Positions 13,497 through 27,906 are shown, counted from the stretch's first letter. The stretch is 64,000 nucleotides of DNA from Aquila chrysaetos chrysaetos (GCF_900496995.4 NC_044027.1:16392743-16456742), one strand, 5' to 3'. The notes: generated by a model from the letters alone, not told the origin. Program-made: numbers and translations.

Positions 13497-16400
13497 CAAC
13501 CCACTCAGAAAGGGGATTTGAGCAGTTCCTCCTTCCACGTCTGCACGAGAGCAGTGCTCAGTGAAACACGGGCTTTTCTTCTTGTCCCCAGGACAAGAAC
13601 ATGCAGGTTTTGGTGGCTACGGGGGCAAAGTCCTTCCCTCTGCTCTGGCTCAGAAGGTTTAACACCCATGCAAATACACAGCCTCGTCTTTGGCAAGTTC
13701 CTCTCTGCCCCCATGGAATTATGAGGCTGCTTTACACCTCTTGAAGTTTTACTCTCGCTCCTTTTATTTACACCCAGTTAAACCAGACGTTTAACTCTGC
13801 TTAAGATGACTTTTCTCCACGCATATAAAAGACAATACTATTCACTTAGTCAGCTTTCGTTGGTGGAGCCGAAAGCTGAACATGGGTTGGTTTTCGTTTT
13901 TTTTTTTTTTGTATTATATTACAAGGAGGGGAATTCAGAATATCACCTACTCATTCATCAGTAATCATTCTGCTTTATAAATTTTAAAACTTGGGTACTT
14001 TAAATTTGCTTTCAAGTCTATGAGGCTTCAGAGAGCACTTGAATCGTGTTTTTATGCATTTCCCCAAAGTAATAAAAGCAACAGCTTCCACGCCTGTTTG
14101 TCTGTCTTCCCTTAAGGAAGAACTAAATTCTCTCGTCACAGGACCCCAGGAGCTGGGTCTTCCAGAAAAACACTAGGGAAGAAAAGTCCTAGTAATACTT
14201 AACAACACTGCCGATACTCGCTGGTAACTCAAAGCTGCAGGTCAGACACCTGCCCGGGAGAGACAGCGGCTGGGCAGGATCCTGATCCCCGGGACTGATG
14301 AGGGATGGAGAGGAACCGCCAGAGGCGAATGCACACGGGCAGTGCTGATGCAGACCTGTATCTCCTGGTGACCCCAGCGAGAGCCAAGTTGCAACAAAAA
14401 AAAAAAACTTTATTAACAACCCCCTGATGCTCGGCAGGATGGGCTGAGGCGTCACAGCCAGTTTGGGTACCACGTACCCGCTGGTCTCGCCAGGGACCCC
14501 CGCCCCGCTTCACCCTGAGCATCCGCTGCCACTTCTCTCGGTCTCTGCATCTGCTCCGGCCGCGACGGAGCTGCTGTTTCACAAAATACCCCCCTGCATT
14601 TCAAGCAGCTCCGAGCAGCGCAGAGGCAGGGAGAGAAGAGCAGGGGTAATGCGCATCTGCTCGGTCTCCAGCCAGGTGAGCTCCTCTCCGGCTTTGTAGG
14701 TCCACCCAGGCTCGCATCCATCCTCTCCCTGATTTAATGCTGTGCGCTGAGCTGGTCCTCGCCAACAAGCTCAGCAAGGCAGAGAGGTGCGAGCCAAACC
14801 ACAGCCCTGCACAGAGGTAACAGCTTAAAACACCAGGGCCAAGCCACCCGACACCACGAGAGCCCACTGTGAGTGAGATGCTTTGGCTCTGGATCCTGCG
14901 CACAGAACATCCCCCATCCGGGAAAGCAGAGCTATTTCCAAGAGATATTAAATATTCACCCACACACAGCGAGCCCAGCTCCACCCAGGCAATAGGACTC
15001 AGCTGGCAGATATAAGCATGCCAGAGAAATGTTCAAAAAGAACCCAAAGCAGGCAGAAATACTCTTGGCTTTGGGTAAGGGCTGAAATGATAAAACAAAG
15101 GACACTTGAGTCTTAAATGTACATCAGAGTCCCATATCACAGCACCATGCTTTCCCATTGCAAAGGAACAGATTTTGCCCACACTGCCAAAATCACCAGG
15201 AACTATGAAAATGCAATGAGGCTTCATCTTCCATCAATAAATTCGTTTTTTTTTCTATAGAGACTTTCACCCACCCTGGCAGCTGTATGCTAATTCCCCC
15301 TCAGCACTGCTTTATTATCACTTGGAACAGATGTTACAGCCGCTCCAAAATCTGGAGGTTACAAAAACTATTAACCTCATCTGGGCGCCAGGCTGCGGGT
15401 TTGTTGCGGGGTGTTTAGCACCGAGGGGAAGGGCTCAGCCCCATCCTTCTGCCGCAGCGGCCGGTGGTCCCCGGCAGCAGCACGGTCAGCAAGACGGACC
15501 AGGCTTTGCTCTCACTGCAGCAGGAGACGGTCGCTTCTCCCCTGCAGCACCCCAAATGATCAATAAGAAGGAGGGGAGCGAAAACTAATTGATAAAAATA
15601 CCCCCAAATGTTGTAGAAACAAAGATGGAGAGATCAAGGGAGAAGATGTGATTTACAGGCTTGTTCCAAAAATTCAGGGAAATTAACTACAAGGTCCCCA
15701 TGGGTTTTAAAACCTTGGGCACAAATGTGGATACAATAAGCTTTTTTTTTTTTATTGAGGGGGTGTCTGTCTTTGTTGGGGGGTGTGTGCAAACAGAGTC
15801 ATTTCAACCACAGATAAATCCAACTGCGAAAGGTTTAGCATTCCCCATGGAGTTGATTTTTCCAGTGCAGCCCAGTGTGGCTCCTGGAGTAATTAATGCC
15901 AGAATCTATTTATGACCTTTGAATAAATTGTTCTTTTCTGAAGAGAAAGCTGTTAAACACGTTAGCAAATATAATTAAGAGGGAAGGGGGGGAGGGGATG
16001 ACAAAAATCTGGAATTAAATCTCTCTCTAATTAGAAATGCTTCTTGCAACAACCTGGCTACAAAACCCCACTCTCAAGCAGATACTGTAGTTTCATTAAA
16101 GCTTCCTCATTATCCTTCCTGAGATAACTGAGCTGTCAATACAAGGAAAATTTACTTCTAACCTTCGTCACCCCCTAAGAAAAAAAACGTTTAAGTGTTC
16201 CTCCATGTGGGTAAAGCTTGGCGACGTGCACCTGAACACGCCGAGGCTGTAGAGCCTTCCAGCAAAGGATAAGCAAAACTTCTGTACGGCCCCGCTCGCC
16301 TTTCCCAGCCAGGGCTGCTTTATCACGGCTGCATCGCTCCTCCTTCACCAGCCTCCCAGCCACAGCCGCTGCCCGTGTTGCAAGGAACAGGTTTTGCTGC

Positions 16401-16730
16401 CGATAGCTCAGGACATTTGACCAAGTTTGCTGTATCTCAGGCTAAGTTCTCATCAGGGAGACCTGATTGCATCATGCAGAAAGACGCCAGGCAAAGCAGG
16501 TGGGAAGCGGCAGAGATTAAAGCTGGGAAGCCCCTTGAAAATGTCCTCATTCCATCAGCATGAACATCCCTACTCCTGGCCACGGGAGAAGCCAAAACTC
16601 AACTGATGTACAAGAAAGGGTCAAAGTTAGATAACAGATCTGCAATGCTATCCAGCACCCAGCCCTCATCACTGTTAACGTGAAAACGCAGAGGGCAGGA
16701 TGACCCACATTTGGCAAGATCCTAGATTTT

Positions 16731-16753
16731 TTTATTATTATTATTATTATTTT
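16731..16753 (+). repeat. (ATT)n microsatellite
   Basis: About six ATT/TTA trinucleotide copies flanked by T-runs. Confidence 0.85.
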
Positions 16754-17599
16754 GGAAGGCCCATCAAAAATTTCAGTTTTATGTAAAAAATATTTGCACT
16801 GAAGTAATACATTCTCCTGCATCTTCGGTTGGTTTCACAAACAAAAGATGACCTACGCAGCGAGATACTCAGTGAATCATCACGGTCACGGGGAGAAATG
16901 AGCAGGGGCAGGCGGTGCAGGGGTACCTCCCTGGGAATATCAGCTCCCAGCACAGACCAGTCCCGAGCGGACAGGGCAAGTCGGCAAACCTCAGCACAAC
17001 ACTCACATTTCACGTCCTGCAACTTCATGCCAAAAAAATGCAGCCTTTTGGAGGGAGCCCGGAGCTGGGCAAGCAGAACGCACGCCCAGCCTTCCTCCTG
17101 GGCTGCTCGCTGCCATCCTGGCCAGCTCCACGCTCCCAGTCCCGTGGCGATATGAAGTTCTTAAGTCTGTTTTGTTGCTTGAAAACTGACACAGTCTTGC
17201 TAAAACACACGTGTCTGCCTGTGAGATTGCACGTCTCCGCAGGAGCGGACACCCCAGCTGGTCCTGCAAGCATCACCCGAGAGCTGGAAGCCACAGGCAC
17301 TGTAATAACGCTTAGTCCCCCAAAAACCAGAGCTCTGCAATCTCCGTGGCCATCCTGCTCGGGACCTTGTGGGCTCTGCCCAACACCGCTTAGTTTGGTT
17401 CCAGATCACCAGTTACAAAGCCACGTTTCACTGTGCAGAGCAAGCAGCCACTTACAGAAGAGGCATTGAAGGGAAGCCCTGTGTCCAGCTCGCCCTCCCC
17501 AAGGGCAGCGGGCTGAGCCCGGAGCCACGCTGTGCTGAGCAGCTGCTGCTCCAGCAGCAATTCCCAGAAAACAGCCCCAAACCCTGTAGCAGCATTAGG

Positions 17600-17629
<30 letters not shown>
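17600..17629 (+). repeat. A30 homopolymer
   Basis: An uninterrupted run of 30 A in the VAV2 intron. No source gene for a retrocopy is recognisable upstream. Confidence 0.93.
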
Positions 17630-17631
<2 letters not shown>

Positions 17632-17991
17632 TGTAGAAGTTGATCTATAAAGGGGGACAAAAAAGCACAAAACTCTTCAAAGTAACATATGGGGTTTACT
17701 AGAAAAGTTTTTGGTTTAGTTCTGTTTAAAGTCACAATTCTCCCACTAACTAACATGAGACCTGTCTTTTTTTTTTTTTTGTCTCCTCCCCTCTCTGAGG
17801 CTTACCAGCGACTTTCTTGGCAGATCACTTACACGAGAAAGTGCTTCCCATAAACGCAAAGGGTCTCGATATGCACACAAGTCTGCCCCGATGCTGGACA
17901 CATTTCCTGTCCTGGGGACATGCCACTCAGCCTGGGATTCCCAGTGTTTAACACACTCTAGCTCTTTAAAAAAAATATATAGTTTTATATA

Positions 17992-18018
17992 AATATATAT
18001 ATATATATATACACACAC
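17992..18018. repeat. (AT)n-(AC)n compound microsatellite
   Basis: An AT dinucleotide run passing directly into a short CA run, preceded by imperfect AT-rich copies from about 17,975. Confidence 0.88.
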
Positions 18019-18779
18019 CATTTTTCATATCTATCTATCTCGTATTCTTGTTGATTTTGCTGCAAATATGAACCCAACCTCTCGGAAACAGGGCTCTGCT
18101 TTAGGGAAAACCTGTATCCTTGCATGAACTCGGATGCTCCCACCCCAGCTGTGAACACCCCAAATACCTGATAAACCCAAAGGAGCCAAACAAGCCTGTC
18201 CTAGAAAGCAAAACCAGTTTATACAGCACGTCTCCCTTCAGAGCAGTCTGGGGGAACGCGTGCTCAGCAAGGACACGCCGAAAGTCCTGCAGAAGGCACT
18301 GCCATGGGGCTTTCCCGCAGGGACAGTGGAGTTGTCCCATCCGCAGGTCTCGTGCTGCACCAGCTTCGTCGCAGAGCGCGGGTGACACCGAGCTCCCGGC
18401 TGCTCCCGGCTTGGGCATACTTTTTTTTTCCACGCGGCTGAATACTTTCGTCATGCACATGAGTTCAGCGGATTTCACAGATAATTCTGTGTTTGCAGCA
18501 GTAAACACAAATCACTTCTCCTGCTCCTCCCCTTCTTGATCTACAAGCCTCCTCTGTTCCCTCCTCAGCCCCTTTCAAATACCAGATGTTCCATTTAGCT
18601 GTAAACCACTATAAAACACAACAAAAGATATGAATGCTATAAAAGGGCCAATTTACTCCCCCTTCCATCAGTATTAAAGCGTATGCTTGAAGAGAAAGAG
18701 CGAATTTCCTCTATGGGAACCTTTTAACCTTCCCCCTCTCCCCGTTTATCAAACCCCGCTCGTTCGCAGGCAGAGCTAA

Positions 18780-19250
18780 GGGCCCTGATGCAGGCAAGCG
18801 CAGGAGCTGCCCCACGCCGCGGTCCCCAACGGAGCCGCGACACGGCACGAAGCTCGCTGCCAAACGGAGGACCGCACGCCCCAGCGAGGCGCGAATCCCT
18901 CCCGACCTCGCCACCGCCATTCTTATCGCATCCAAAGGCGGCCGTCAGCATCTCCCTTTGCCGAACCAGGTTCACCACCCGGTCAGCTGTCAGCACGGAC
19001 CCGGAGAGAGCAAAGAGCCGATGCAGCTCCCGACAAGGGTGTGCAGGGTGCTGTGCAAGATGGGAGATGCTCCCCAGCTTCAACAAGCCTGGCAAATTCA
19101 ATCCCGAGAAGTCAAGCGGCATCACAGCAAATAAAAGCCGATTTACAACTGGGTCTCTACCACGGGCAATGCTACAGAGTCTACCGACGGGGGAGTTCGC
19201 TAGATCACACCATCGAGGAGCCGAACGAGCAGAGCGAGTCAGGATATGAC
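18780..19250. other. CpG-rich intronic patch
   Basis: GC- and CpG-rich block of about 470 bp in the VAV2 intron. It keeps open frames on both strands, as expected from base composition alone. The translations resemble no protein I know. A regulatory element is possible but not shown. Confidence 0.3.
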
Positions 19251-20872
19251 TCAGGCTGGTGGCTTTCCAAGGAGGCGAAGGAGGACCTTCCAGCTGAATC
19301 CTTGCTGTCCAGACGGGGCAGGCCCACGGGTTACAAAACAAGAAGAACAGATTTCACACTACCTCTTGCTACTCAAGCAACGGCGCGTTGGGCAGAAGAG
19401 AGACAATGGGCAGGCGGCATCCTTTGTCCTTTGGTCTGTGACGGGAAGGGCTTGCGGCCCTCACATCTAGGTTGAAACAACTGTTTCGGGGGCTTCAGAA
19501 GAAAAGGGCTCTTAAAACTAGAAAACTTCCAAAACTTGTTCTGCAGGACTTGTTAGACAGGCTGGGAAATTCGATAGCCAAAAAACTACTACTCTTCAGT
19601 GACTTCTCCAGAGGATAACTGATTTTTTTTCAGAGCAACAGGGCTTTGAACCCACATGTGGACCTGACCCATCTGCACCCGTATTTTTTCCAATTCTTTC
19701 TATGGTAGAGGCCTTCTGGCTTTTGCTAGAGCAAGAACACCCTCTGACCCAAGAGGAGAGGACTCGGATGGTCCAATTACCTGTTATAGACGTAGCCCTG
19801 TAAAAACCTTTCAGGTTAGGGCATCTTAGCTAAACCTTACCATTAACACGGACTGGACTCAACAGGGCTGAACTAGTCCAGACGCAGAAGCAGCACAAAC
19901 CACCCATGTACTGAGAAGGAGCAGATCACAATCACAGGGCTCAGCAGTTGCAAGGTCACTGATAAACCCAAGGTATAAAAGACCGGGACAGTAGGTGCTC
20001 AAGCAGCCCAGTGTTGTTTTACACGAAGCTAGATACTTTGCTTGCTGGTTTGGCCAACCTCCACCTGCCCTGAACTGCAGCCAGGCAGGAAAGCCCCAGC
20101 CCTGCCTGCCCCTCCGCTGCAAACACGGCAGGATCCGAGCCATCACGGAGGGTGGAGGGCAAGGAGTGGTTGAATCCGAGTTGTATCATCAGATGAAGCA
20201 CAGCCCTGAGCTGCAACCAAAGAAAACATAAGGGGCGGGGGGGGGGGAAGTCAATTTTATTAGAAACAGACCTTTTTCCAGGCTGCTTCTTGAAGGGGAG
20301 ATACGACACTGGGAAAAGTAATTTCGTTAACGCCGAGTTGGAAGTTGTGAAATGCAGAATGTAATTAAGAGTTGCCCTGAAAAAGAAGGTCCTTCACCCT
20401 CCTTATAAAAGGAGCATCGGAGGGCACACAGCTTCGAAGAAGCACGACACATCGCGGGGGTGGCAGGTGAACCCGGGAGGCTGCTGTATGGTAACACACG
20501 AGTCACCCTGAGGACGTGCCCAAATTAGAGCCCTCGGGCTAATACCGACAGGAGAGCTGGGGGAGACTCCCTGCAGGCTGGCAGCAGGGACAAGACCAGG
20601 CTTTGCCCGGGGCCAGCGCTCTCCGAAGCGGCACCGGTGAGCCCCACGGGTCCTGGGATGCTGCACGGACAGCTGGGCAGACAGATGGACTCGGCATTAA
20701 CACGGGAGCGGGTCACCCTGATGGGGCACCGAGTAAGTCTTTGGGTGGGATCAAAGATCTGGGAAGCTGCGCTGACTGCTGGGAGAGCAGCTACAGGGAC
20801 CATTTAAGATCACTGAGAGTCCAAGGGATCCAGCTGATGTCAAGGGTAGCGTGAGGAGGGGGAGGAAATTGG

Positions 20873-20897
20873 AAAAAAAAAAAAAAAAAAAAAAAAA
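20873..20897 (+). repeat. A25 homopolymer
   Basis: A run of 25 A following a purine-rich GGAGGGGG block. Confidence 0.93.
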
Positions 20898-23061
20898 GCT
20901 GCTGTGCAGCTCAAAGAAGGTGCATCCATGCTTTTAAAAATCAAAGCGGAGACAGTCTTCACTTCCCAAAGGTGTTGCCAAGCTCACTGTACTTACTCAC
21001 CTCCACCATCCCCCCACGTTAATCCTCTCCATCCCAACAGGCACACCTTGGACGTGCAGTGAGCCCTCCACCCCCTCATTTACACTGCGCCCAAAGTCAA
21101 GGGGATCCTGGTGCTCCCACCCCAGCTCTGCCCAGAGCACCCTGGCAGCCCCAGTCCAGGCTGCTGGGACATGTGGGATGAGCATATTTGAGAGACTACT
21201 AAACACAGGCTTAGGGAGGAGTCAAATGGAGAAGGGAAAAAGCTCAAACACTGGGAAAAAAGGTTTGTCTCTTTAAGAGGGGACAAAGCAGCGGATCAAA
21301 AATTTGCCCTCGGGTCAGTCTGAAGCAACATTTCTGTCAGTGCCAAAACCCAGGTCCCTTCTGGCTCCAGATGAGCTGAAAAAAGCAAAAGGTCCGCAGC
21401 ACCGGCCAGGGGCTCCCACCCCCACGAGCCACGACACAGGGTGATGGATCAGCACCATCTCACTGGGCACCAGTGAGACGCTGACACTCAACCCTTCCAT
21501 ATAACCACATCCTCAGCACACATCTTGCTTGAGCTAGCCTAAATTTCTGCAGCCCTAATTCCTCACCCGACTGCCTCACACAAACACAGCCACAGGAGTT
21601 AAGCATCCCAAGGGCCATTGCCAAAACATTGCCTGTTTCTCCCTGGAGGGACCCAGCAACAAGGTACCCCATTTTCTTGGTGGTATACCCAGCATGAAGG
21701 ATCGCCACCAAGAAGGATGGACAAGCCAAGCATTTTTTTTACAGCTCATCAACATGCTGTTGAGATAGAAGGCAGCTTCCAAGACTGGTCCCAACTTGAA
21801 AAGCGACCAAATTGACTGCTTTTTTGGCTTTGTGTTTTTAAAGGCATCTATTCATTCAAGAGTCCGTTCCTGCTAGGTATTTAATGCAGGTATTTAACTC
21901 TCATCAATCATTCAAGGGCAGGAAAAAAAAAAGTTTTCACTGCTTTTCATGCTTCTTGGCACAGCCAGCAGGATCTATCTAACACTTTCCGCCTTCTTCT
22001 GCCCCAACAGAATACATATGAGCCTTCAGCTGCAGGTTCAGTTGTATCTTGCAACCTCGCCAAACAGCTAAAAGGAGGGTACTACCTCTAGCTAACACAA
22101 GGTTTTAGGGTGCTATTTGACATGCAGGAGGCATGAAGGGGAGCTGGGAAGAAAGACTGCGATCGGTTCCTATTTGCAAGGAGCTCACGAGTCCGGCCGT
22201 ACAAGACAGAGCACCTTTTTTCCCTTTGTAAAGCTCAGCACATCTGAACGGGAAGTCACTGAGACACAGTAAACAGTGATATGTAATGAGGCCATTTTTT
22301 ATAGCCTTTTTTGGAACAGAACTCAATTTCAAGAAGCAGAGAGTAAATAAAAAGCCAGAGGACCTGAGCAGGGTAAATCGGCGAGTAGCTATACAGACCT
22401 TGCTCAAAGAACGCACCTACCCAGTCAGCTCTGATAATACTGAATTATATTTAACTACTATCATGACATATGGAAGTAATTACAAGCATTGTAGCTATAA
22501 AGCCTTCAAGTGGCACGTTAAAAATCCCAAAGCCTTGTGAATAATTACAGGTACCAAATACGCCAACGTGCCTTCATCTCCCATGTACCTGGGGGAAGCA
22601 GTCGCTACAAACCACCTGCTCCCAGTTGTCATGGCAAATGAGTGCCTCCATCATCAATAAACAGGACTTTGATACCAAATTATTGCCATCCTGCAGAAAA
22701 AAACAACAGCCGTGAAGCCATCTGACAGTTCAGTCAGGTGTAGGGCGTTACACCCATCAATCGTGGGAAGTCAGTTGTCTGCGTGGTTCCTTAATAAGAG
22801 CAAAACAGAGCGGTGGGCAGCCAAGTCATCACGCCAATTATGTTTGCTGTGTCTCATCAGTCTCAAGAGCCCTAATAAAACCTCCAGGCACTGCAGACCG
22901 AGATGGATTATCTCTAGAGAGATGTCAATACGTTTCAAAATAAGAATCCTTAATGAGCTGACCATTACTGCTAACTTAAGAGCCTGTGCACACACAAATA
23001 CACGTATTAAATACACGGCTGCTTCATTTCAAGTATCCAGGAGATTTTGAAGCAGGAAAAT

Positions 23062-23088
23062 AAAAAAAAAAAAAAAAAAAAAAAAAAA
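23062..23088 (+). repeat. A27 homopolymer
   Basis: A run of 27 A, preceded by GGAAAAT. Confidence 0.93.
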
Positions 23089-26000
23089 GATATTTAGCAG
23101 TGTCCAGGCCAACCTTAAAGGAAGGGTGAATGCAACACGATATCAATGGGAGTCTTCACATTAAAACAAATCACACGATCAAGCTCTAGAAGTACACAAC
23201 TGCTTTGGTGTAGGTACCAATTTACATCTGCCTTAACATATGGAAGAACATCAACGTTGCAGCACATAACACTGCAACAGCATGCTCAGACAGCCAGGAC
23301 AGGGGCAATGGGAAGGTGGGGCAGGAGTTCGGGGCTTATTGCTTTTTTCTTAGTTGTTCTCCCTTGAAGGAGCCCACATTTCCTTCAGCTGCAGAGATTT
23401 AGGAGCAGAAGCGCTCCTGGAACGGGGCTGGAGGGCAGAGCGTGGGCTGAGACCCCTCGGACACACTGGGCGATGGTGTCAGCCCCCGTGGCACCTTGCT
23501 TACTCGCTTTCCCTCGCTGTTTCTCAGGCACCTGCGATACAAACACTTTGCCGAGAGGCGTCCGTGTCCATGTAGCCCTCCACGGCATCACCACAAGTGC
23601 CAAGAGGTTGAACCAGGTCTGCTAGACACCAGGGGAATTAACCTGGGGTGCTGGCAAGCCACCAGAGAAAGGACAGTGACCTGGCACACTGTGAGCAGCT
23701 CCCAGCTCTTCCAGTCTTCCATCTTCAAGGATAATTCCTGATCAATCCCTCGCCTGCAAAGGTGTCCGGCACAGCTGATCCAGCCCCCACGAGGTCTCTG
23801 CCCAGAGACCTGCCTGCCCAAAGCACACTGCCCGAGCGGGGAGCAGCCGGCAGCACAGCTCACCCGGGCTTCCCTACCAACATCGGTACACATCCAAGTC
23901 CCTGTCAGGAAGTGTTAATTTTATCTAAGGCAAATGCAAAAAAAATTTAAAAAAAAAATAATTAAAAAACCCCAAACCAAAACCCACACTGCCAAACATC
24001 ACACTCACCCAAATGTGCAATTTTTTTATTGCACATATTTTTTATGCTTCACCATGCTGAAACACAAGTGAAGAGTCATTTAATTTGTATTTGACCGCAG
24101 ACTTAACAAAATTACGAATCAAACCTAATTATCGATGAAAATCCAAAGCTCAGAGATCTCCATCTTACTCACAAAAGGAGCTTCGGATGCAAGAGCAGCT
24201 GTATCACACAGTGCCAGAGGACTGGAAACTAGTGCCAGCTACAGGGGAACAGGGAGAGAAGCGGGGTTCTGGAGATGGCTCCGCGCAGGGATGGGGGAGA
24301 AACGCTGCACTGAGAGTTGTGCACAAGGGACAGGGATTGCAAGCCTGAGAGGTGCTACCTCTGCTCCCCTTTGCAAATAAAGATGTCCTTTACATCACAC
24401 TTCCACAGCTGGCTGGCAAACCAGCTTGAATTACACCCCCCAAAATCCAATCACGGTAATAGACATAATGATCAATAAGTACTGAGGGCAAGTACACTCA
24501 TCCCACTTCCCACCTCTCCAGAAACAGCCTCTACAGCAAAAGCAATTAGCAGAAATGAAGTTTTACTCCAGGCTCATCAAAACTGGCCTCGCATCCACTG
24601 ACTCTCAGAAGAGAACTGGGCTTTAAGACTTTTTTTTCCTGTTTATTTTGTTAGTCTCTGTGGAGGTTCAGTAGCTTTGGGTCATCCCATCCTGCCAGGC
24701 ACCACCAAGCACTAGGTCTCTGGAATTGAGCATGAAAATAAAGCAAACTTGAGATCGCAACCGAATGAGGTGATTTTATTCATTTATTTATTTAAACGTC
24801 AAGTAGTAAACTACTGCTGTGTGGCCAGCCTGGCCATTTCACCAGCCTGGTTTCCCTGCTGAACAAGCACGGGAAGGTTTTAGAAGGACGGGGACACCAG
24901 CTCATCTCTCCACAGTAAGGGAGCAGAAGTCCCTGCAGCCTCACCCACGGCTGGCCTCGCTGTGCTGCGAACAGGACCCGACGTTCTAACCTCCCCACAC
25001 AGCACACCTTCAACGGCTGCAAGGAAAAACAAATCAGGATGGAAGGGGATAAAAAAAAACCACGAACAAACACACAACAGTGTCTGGATCTTAAAGCATT
25101 TCTTTGCAAAGAGATGTGATTTCACCTCTGGCCTTCAAAACGATGCTCACCTTGGGCAAAAATCTGTTTCTCATTACACACCTTCACAACCCTATTTAAT
25201 TCACTGGGAAAGGTGGATGACAGAATACTACTGGGTGTTTCAAGTCTAGCACAAGTATCTTGTCCCCTGGCATTTTGACTGATTAATAATAATAAAAAAA
25301 ATAATCTCTGTAGTAAGGCAGACAGCTGGTTAGCCAGCCCAGCCAGTCAGGCAAAATGCGCATTTATCATCCAAAAGAACCTCTGAAGTTTCCAGGCACA
25401 CTCTGTCTCGCACATCCCTACGCCCGTGTCTGAACGCATCCCAGCTGTGTGACAAAGATGGGTTCCTACGCTCTTCTTCTGAAATTTGGCCCAGAGACAC
25501 TAAACTGCTCACGGATAGCTGCAGCGAGGCTGAGGCACTGCAGGGACGTTTGTCCCCATCCTGGCTGGGCTCAGACCCCTTCCTCTCTCCCTCCTGGGTT
25601 GCCAGTGCTGCGGATACACGGACGGTAAAGAGCAGCCAGATGCCTCTTGTCTTTAGCTACCCTAAATTCAGAGACTCCCCAATTCAGGAATTGCCAGAGA
25701 AACACCAAATACCTAAGAGCAAGTATAAAGACTCAAATCTAGATGGATTTGGGTCTCATCCTGACCGAGGACAAGCATCAGCTGAGCCTCGTCAGGCGAC
25801 GGCTCTGCACGTCCCCGTGGGCTCAGCTTCGGCCAGGCTGTGCCGGTCGGCTCCGACAACCAGGTCCTGGCAGAGGGGACCACTAAAGCCATCCCATTCA
25901 GCCAGTTCCCTTCCCACTCCTCCTGCAGCCAGGAAAGCAGCCAGGTGGGGTAAGCAGAAAGCAATTTAATTACGGACAGCTGGGCTGTAAACTCTCACCT

Positions 26001-27840
26001 CCAACAAGCAACACCTGCCTCAGCAAGGGTAGCAAGAGCCTCCTTTCCAAACGACCACTGGATCTTCCCTACACCACAGCTACTATTCTTAATTCCTCAC
26101 AGGGCAAATATTGAATGGAAATTAGGTTTGTAGGGCTATAATATTTCCTTAAAAGAAAAAAAACCCAAAAGCATAGTATGCCATTCTCAGCATGTTCTAA
26201 GAAAGCACTAGTCCCCGCACATTTACAGCTCCAGCGCGACAGTTTATATTTGGAAACGTCAGTTTGTACGGAAGACAGTTTGTATCAGTTTATAGCTTGG
26301 AAAGCTAAGAGGAAATCTCACAGCATTGTTCCACCCTGGGAAGAGGCATCAGGACGCGTTGTTATTTACTCTGCGCCAGCAGGTCTCTCGCGCCGATGCG
26401 AGAGCTGACACCGGCTGGTGTTCACCGTACGGTCGGGGCTTCCCACCCCGGTGCTTCGCAGGATCAAGGTCTCCGACTCTGGAAGCGAGCAGCGACATCC
26501 TCACCTTCACATGCAGGCAGCAAAATGCATTTTGCTCCCCGAAGCGTGGCTCCAAGTTTCGGGCCTGAACGGCTCGCAGGGGAGCTCAACCACAGCAGCC
26601 CCCCCCAGCACGCAGGGTTACGTCTCGCTGGGTGAGGAGGCCGAACGGACAAAACCCACCATCGCCCTGGAACAAAACTCTGGTGGAAGAAGGGAAAGGC
26701 ACTTGCCGGACAAGCGGCGTGCTTGCACAGCACATAGCCAGAACTCACGTTAACGTTATACATTATTTATCTTTGAATGCTTCAGTAAAGTTAAACAGAG
26801 TCTCACATGCCCTTGCTACCAGGAAATTTCCTTTCCCTTTCACCAATAAAACCTGTTGTTGCTCAAAAATAAGAGCGAGCAGTTTACTGTCCACTTGTCA
26901 ACACAGGGGCTGCCGGGTAGGGAGGACAAAGCACCCCCTTTCATTTGTTTCTAATTGATTTCACTTCCCAATTCCCATGCAAATACCACGCGGCACGGCT
27001 TGCAAAAACATAAGCAGAGCATTTAAACCCCAAAACAACCAGAGCCGAATTATTTTTTCTTTTTCGGTTGTTTAACCCTCTTTCCAGCAAAACAACCAAA
27101 AACCGCAAACACTTCCAAGGAGGGGAAACCCTAAAGCTTTAAAGTTCCCAGACCCGAAAGCCAGGATAAGAACAGTGCAGGAGGAGGGAGCCGGAGCACA
27201 GCCGGGCTCTCTGAACCGAAACCCGAACGACCCACCGGCCCGGGGCAGCTGCGGCTCAGCCGGGGCTGCGGCACCGGGAGCCCCGGGGCGGGCGGGGGGG
27301 AGACGGACAGACGGACGGACAGACAGACGGGAACCGCATGGCCGCGCTCCCTGCCCGGCCGGGCTTGGGAGAGGCTTGCAGAGCACCAGGCTGGGTTTTT
27401 TTGGGGTGGTTGGGTTTTTTTTTGTTTCTTTTTTTTTTTTTTTTGCTTATTTTGCTTTTCATCTTCCCGGCCAAAGTTTTGTCCTCAAGGCCAGTGCCCC
27501 CCGCCCGCTCCCCCAGCACATCAAAGCCGAACAACCGCCTCGTTAAAACCCCCGAAGTAATCCATCCCACCTCCTGCTCTTCGCCGTATTATTTGCTTTT
27601 GTTTCGCGATGACTGTAAACAGAAAGCGGGGGGGATATTTCCCCTCTTTCCCGGGCTGTTTGTTCTCCAGCCCGGAGCCCTTTCCCCCGCGGCCACCGTT
27701 CCCACCGGGGCACAAACCCGGGAACTAAAGCCCGGGGTGGCGGGGGGGGGGTAAGCAGACAGTCTCCCACGCCCCCCCCTCCCATCCACACATCCCACCA
27801 AGTTTCCCCAAGAGCAACACCCGCATGCAGGGAAGGGCGT

Positions 27841-27874
27841 GCTTGTGGGGGTCCCTCGCTTGTGGGGGTCCCTC
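27841..27874. repeat. 17-bp perfect tandem duplication
   Basis: The 17-mer GCTTGTGGGGGTCCCTC occurs twice back to back, 33 bp inside VAV2 intron 1 from the exon 1 donor. Confidence 0.95.
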
Positions 27875-27906
27875 ACGCCCCCCCCCCCCATTCCCTCCCT
27901 CCCTAC

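Larger units (their letters stand above)
1..27906 (-). other. VAV2: VAV2 intron 1 (partial, no exon seen)
   Basis: This stretch follows the splice donor of VAV2 exon 1 on the minus strand and should be its first intron, which is very long in vertebrates. The next VAV2 exon would begin with the CH-domain segment FLCLKNIRTF, and I do not see it in any frame, so it lies beyond position 1. Open frames here are short, unlike known proteins, and often made of homopolymer translation. The contents I can name are one CR1 LINE fragment near 5.9 kb, several long A-runs, short microsatellites, and CpG-rich patches at about 0.83-1.05 kb and 18.78-19.25 kb. I see no tRNA or rRNA gene. A lncRNA or enhancer could be present and would not be recognisable by eye. 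Confidence 0.75.

Noticed and set aside
17992..18018. AT/AC run considered as a possible matrix-attachment or origin signal
   Set aside because: It is an ordinary dinucleotide microsatellite with no further supporting signal.
18724..19341. A 205-codon minus-strand open frame in a GC-rich intronic patch
   Set aside because: High GC reduces stop codons on both strands. The translation resembles no known protein and overlaps equally open plus-strand frames.
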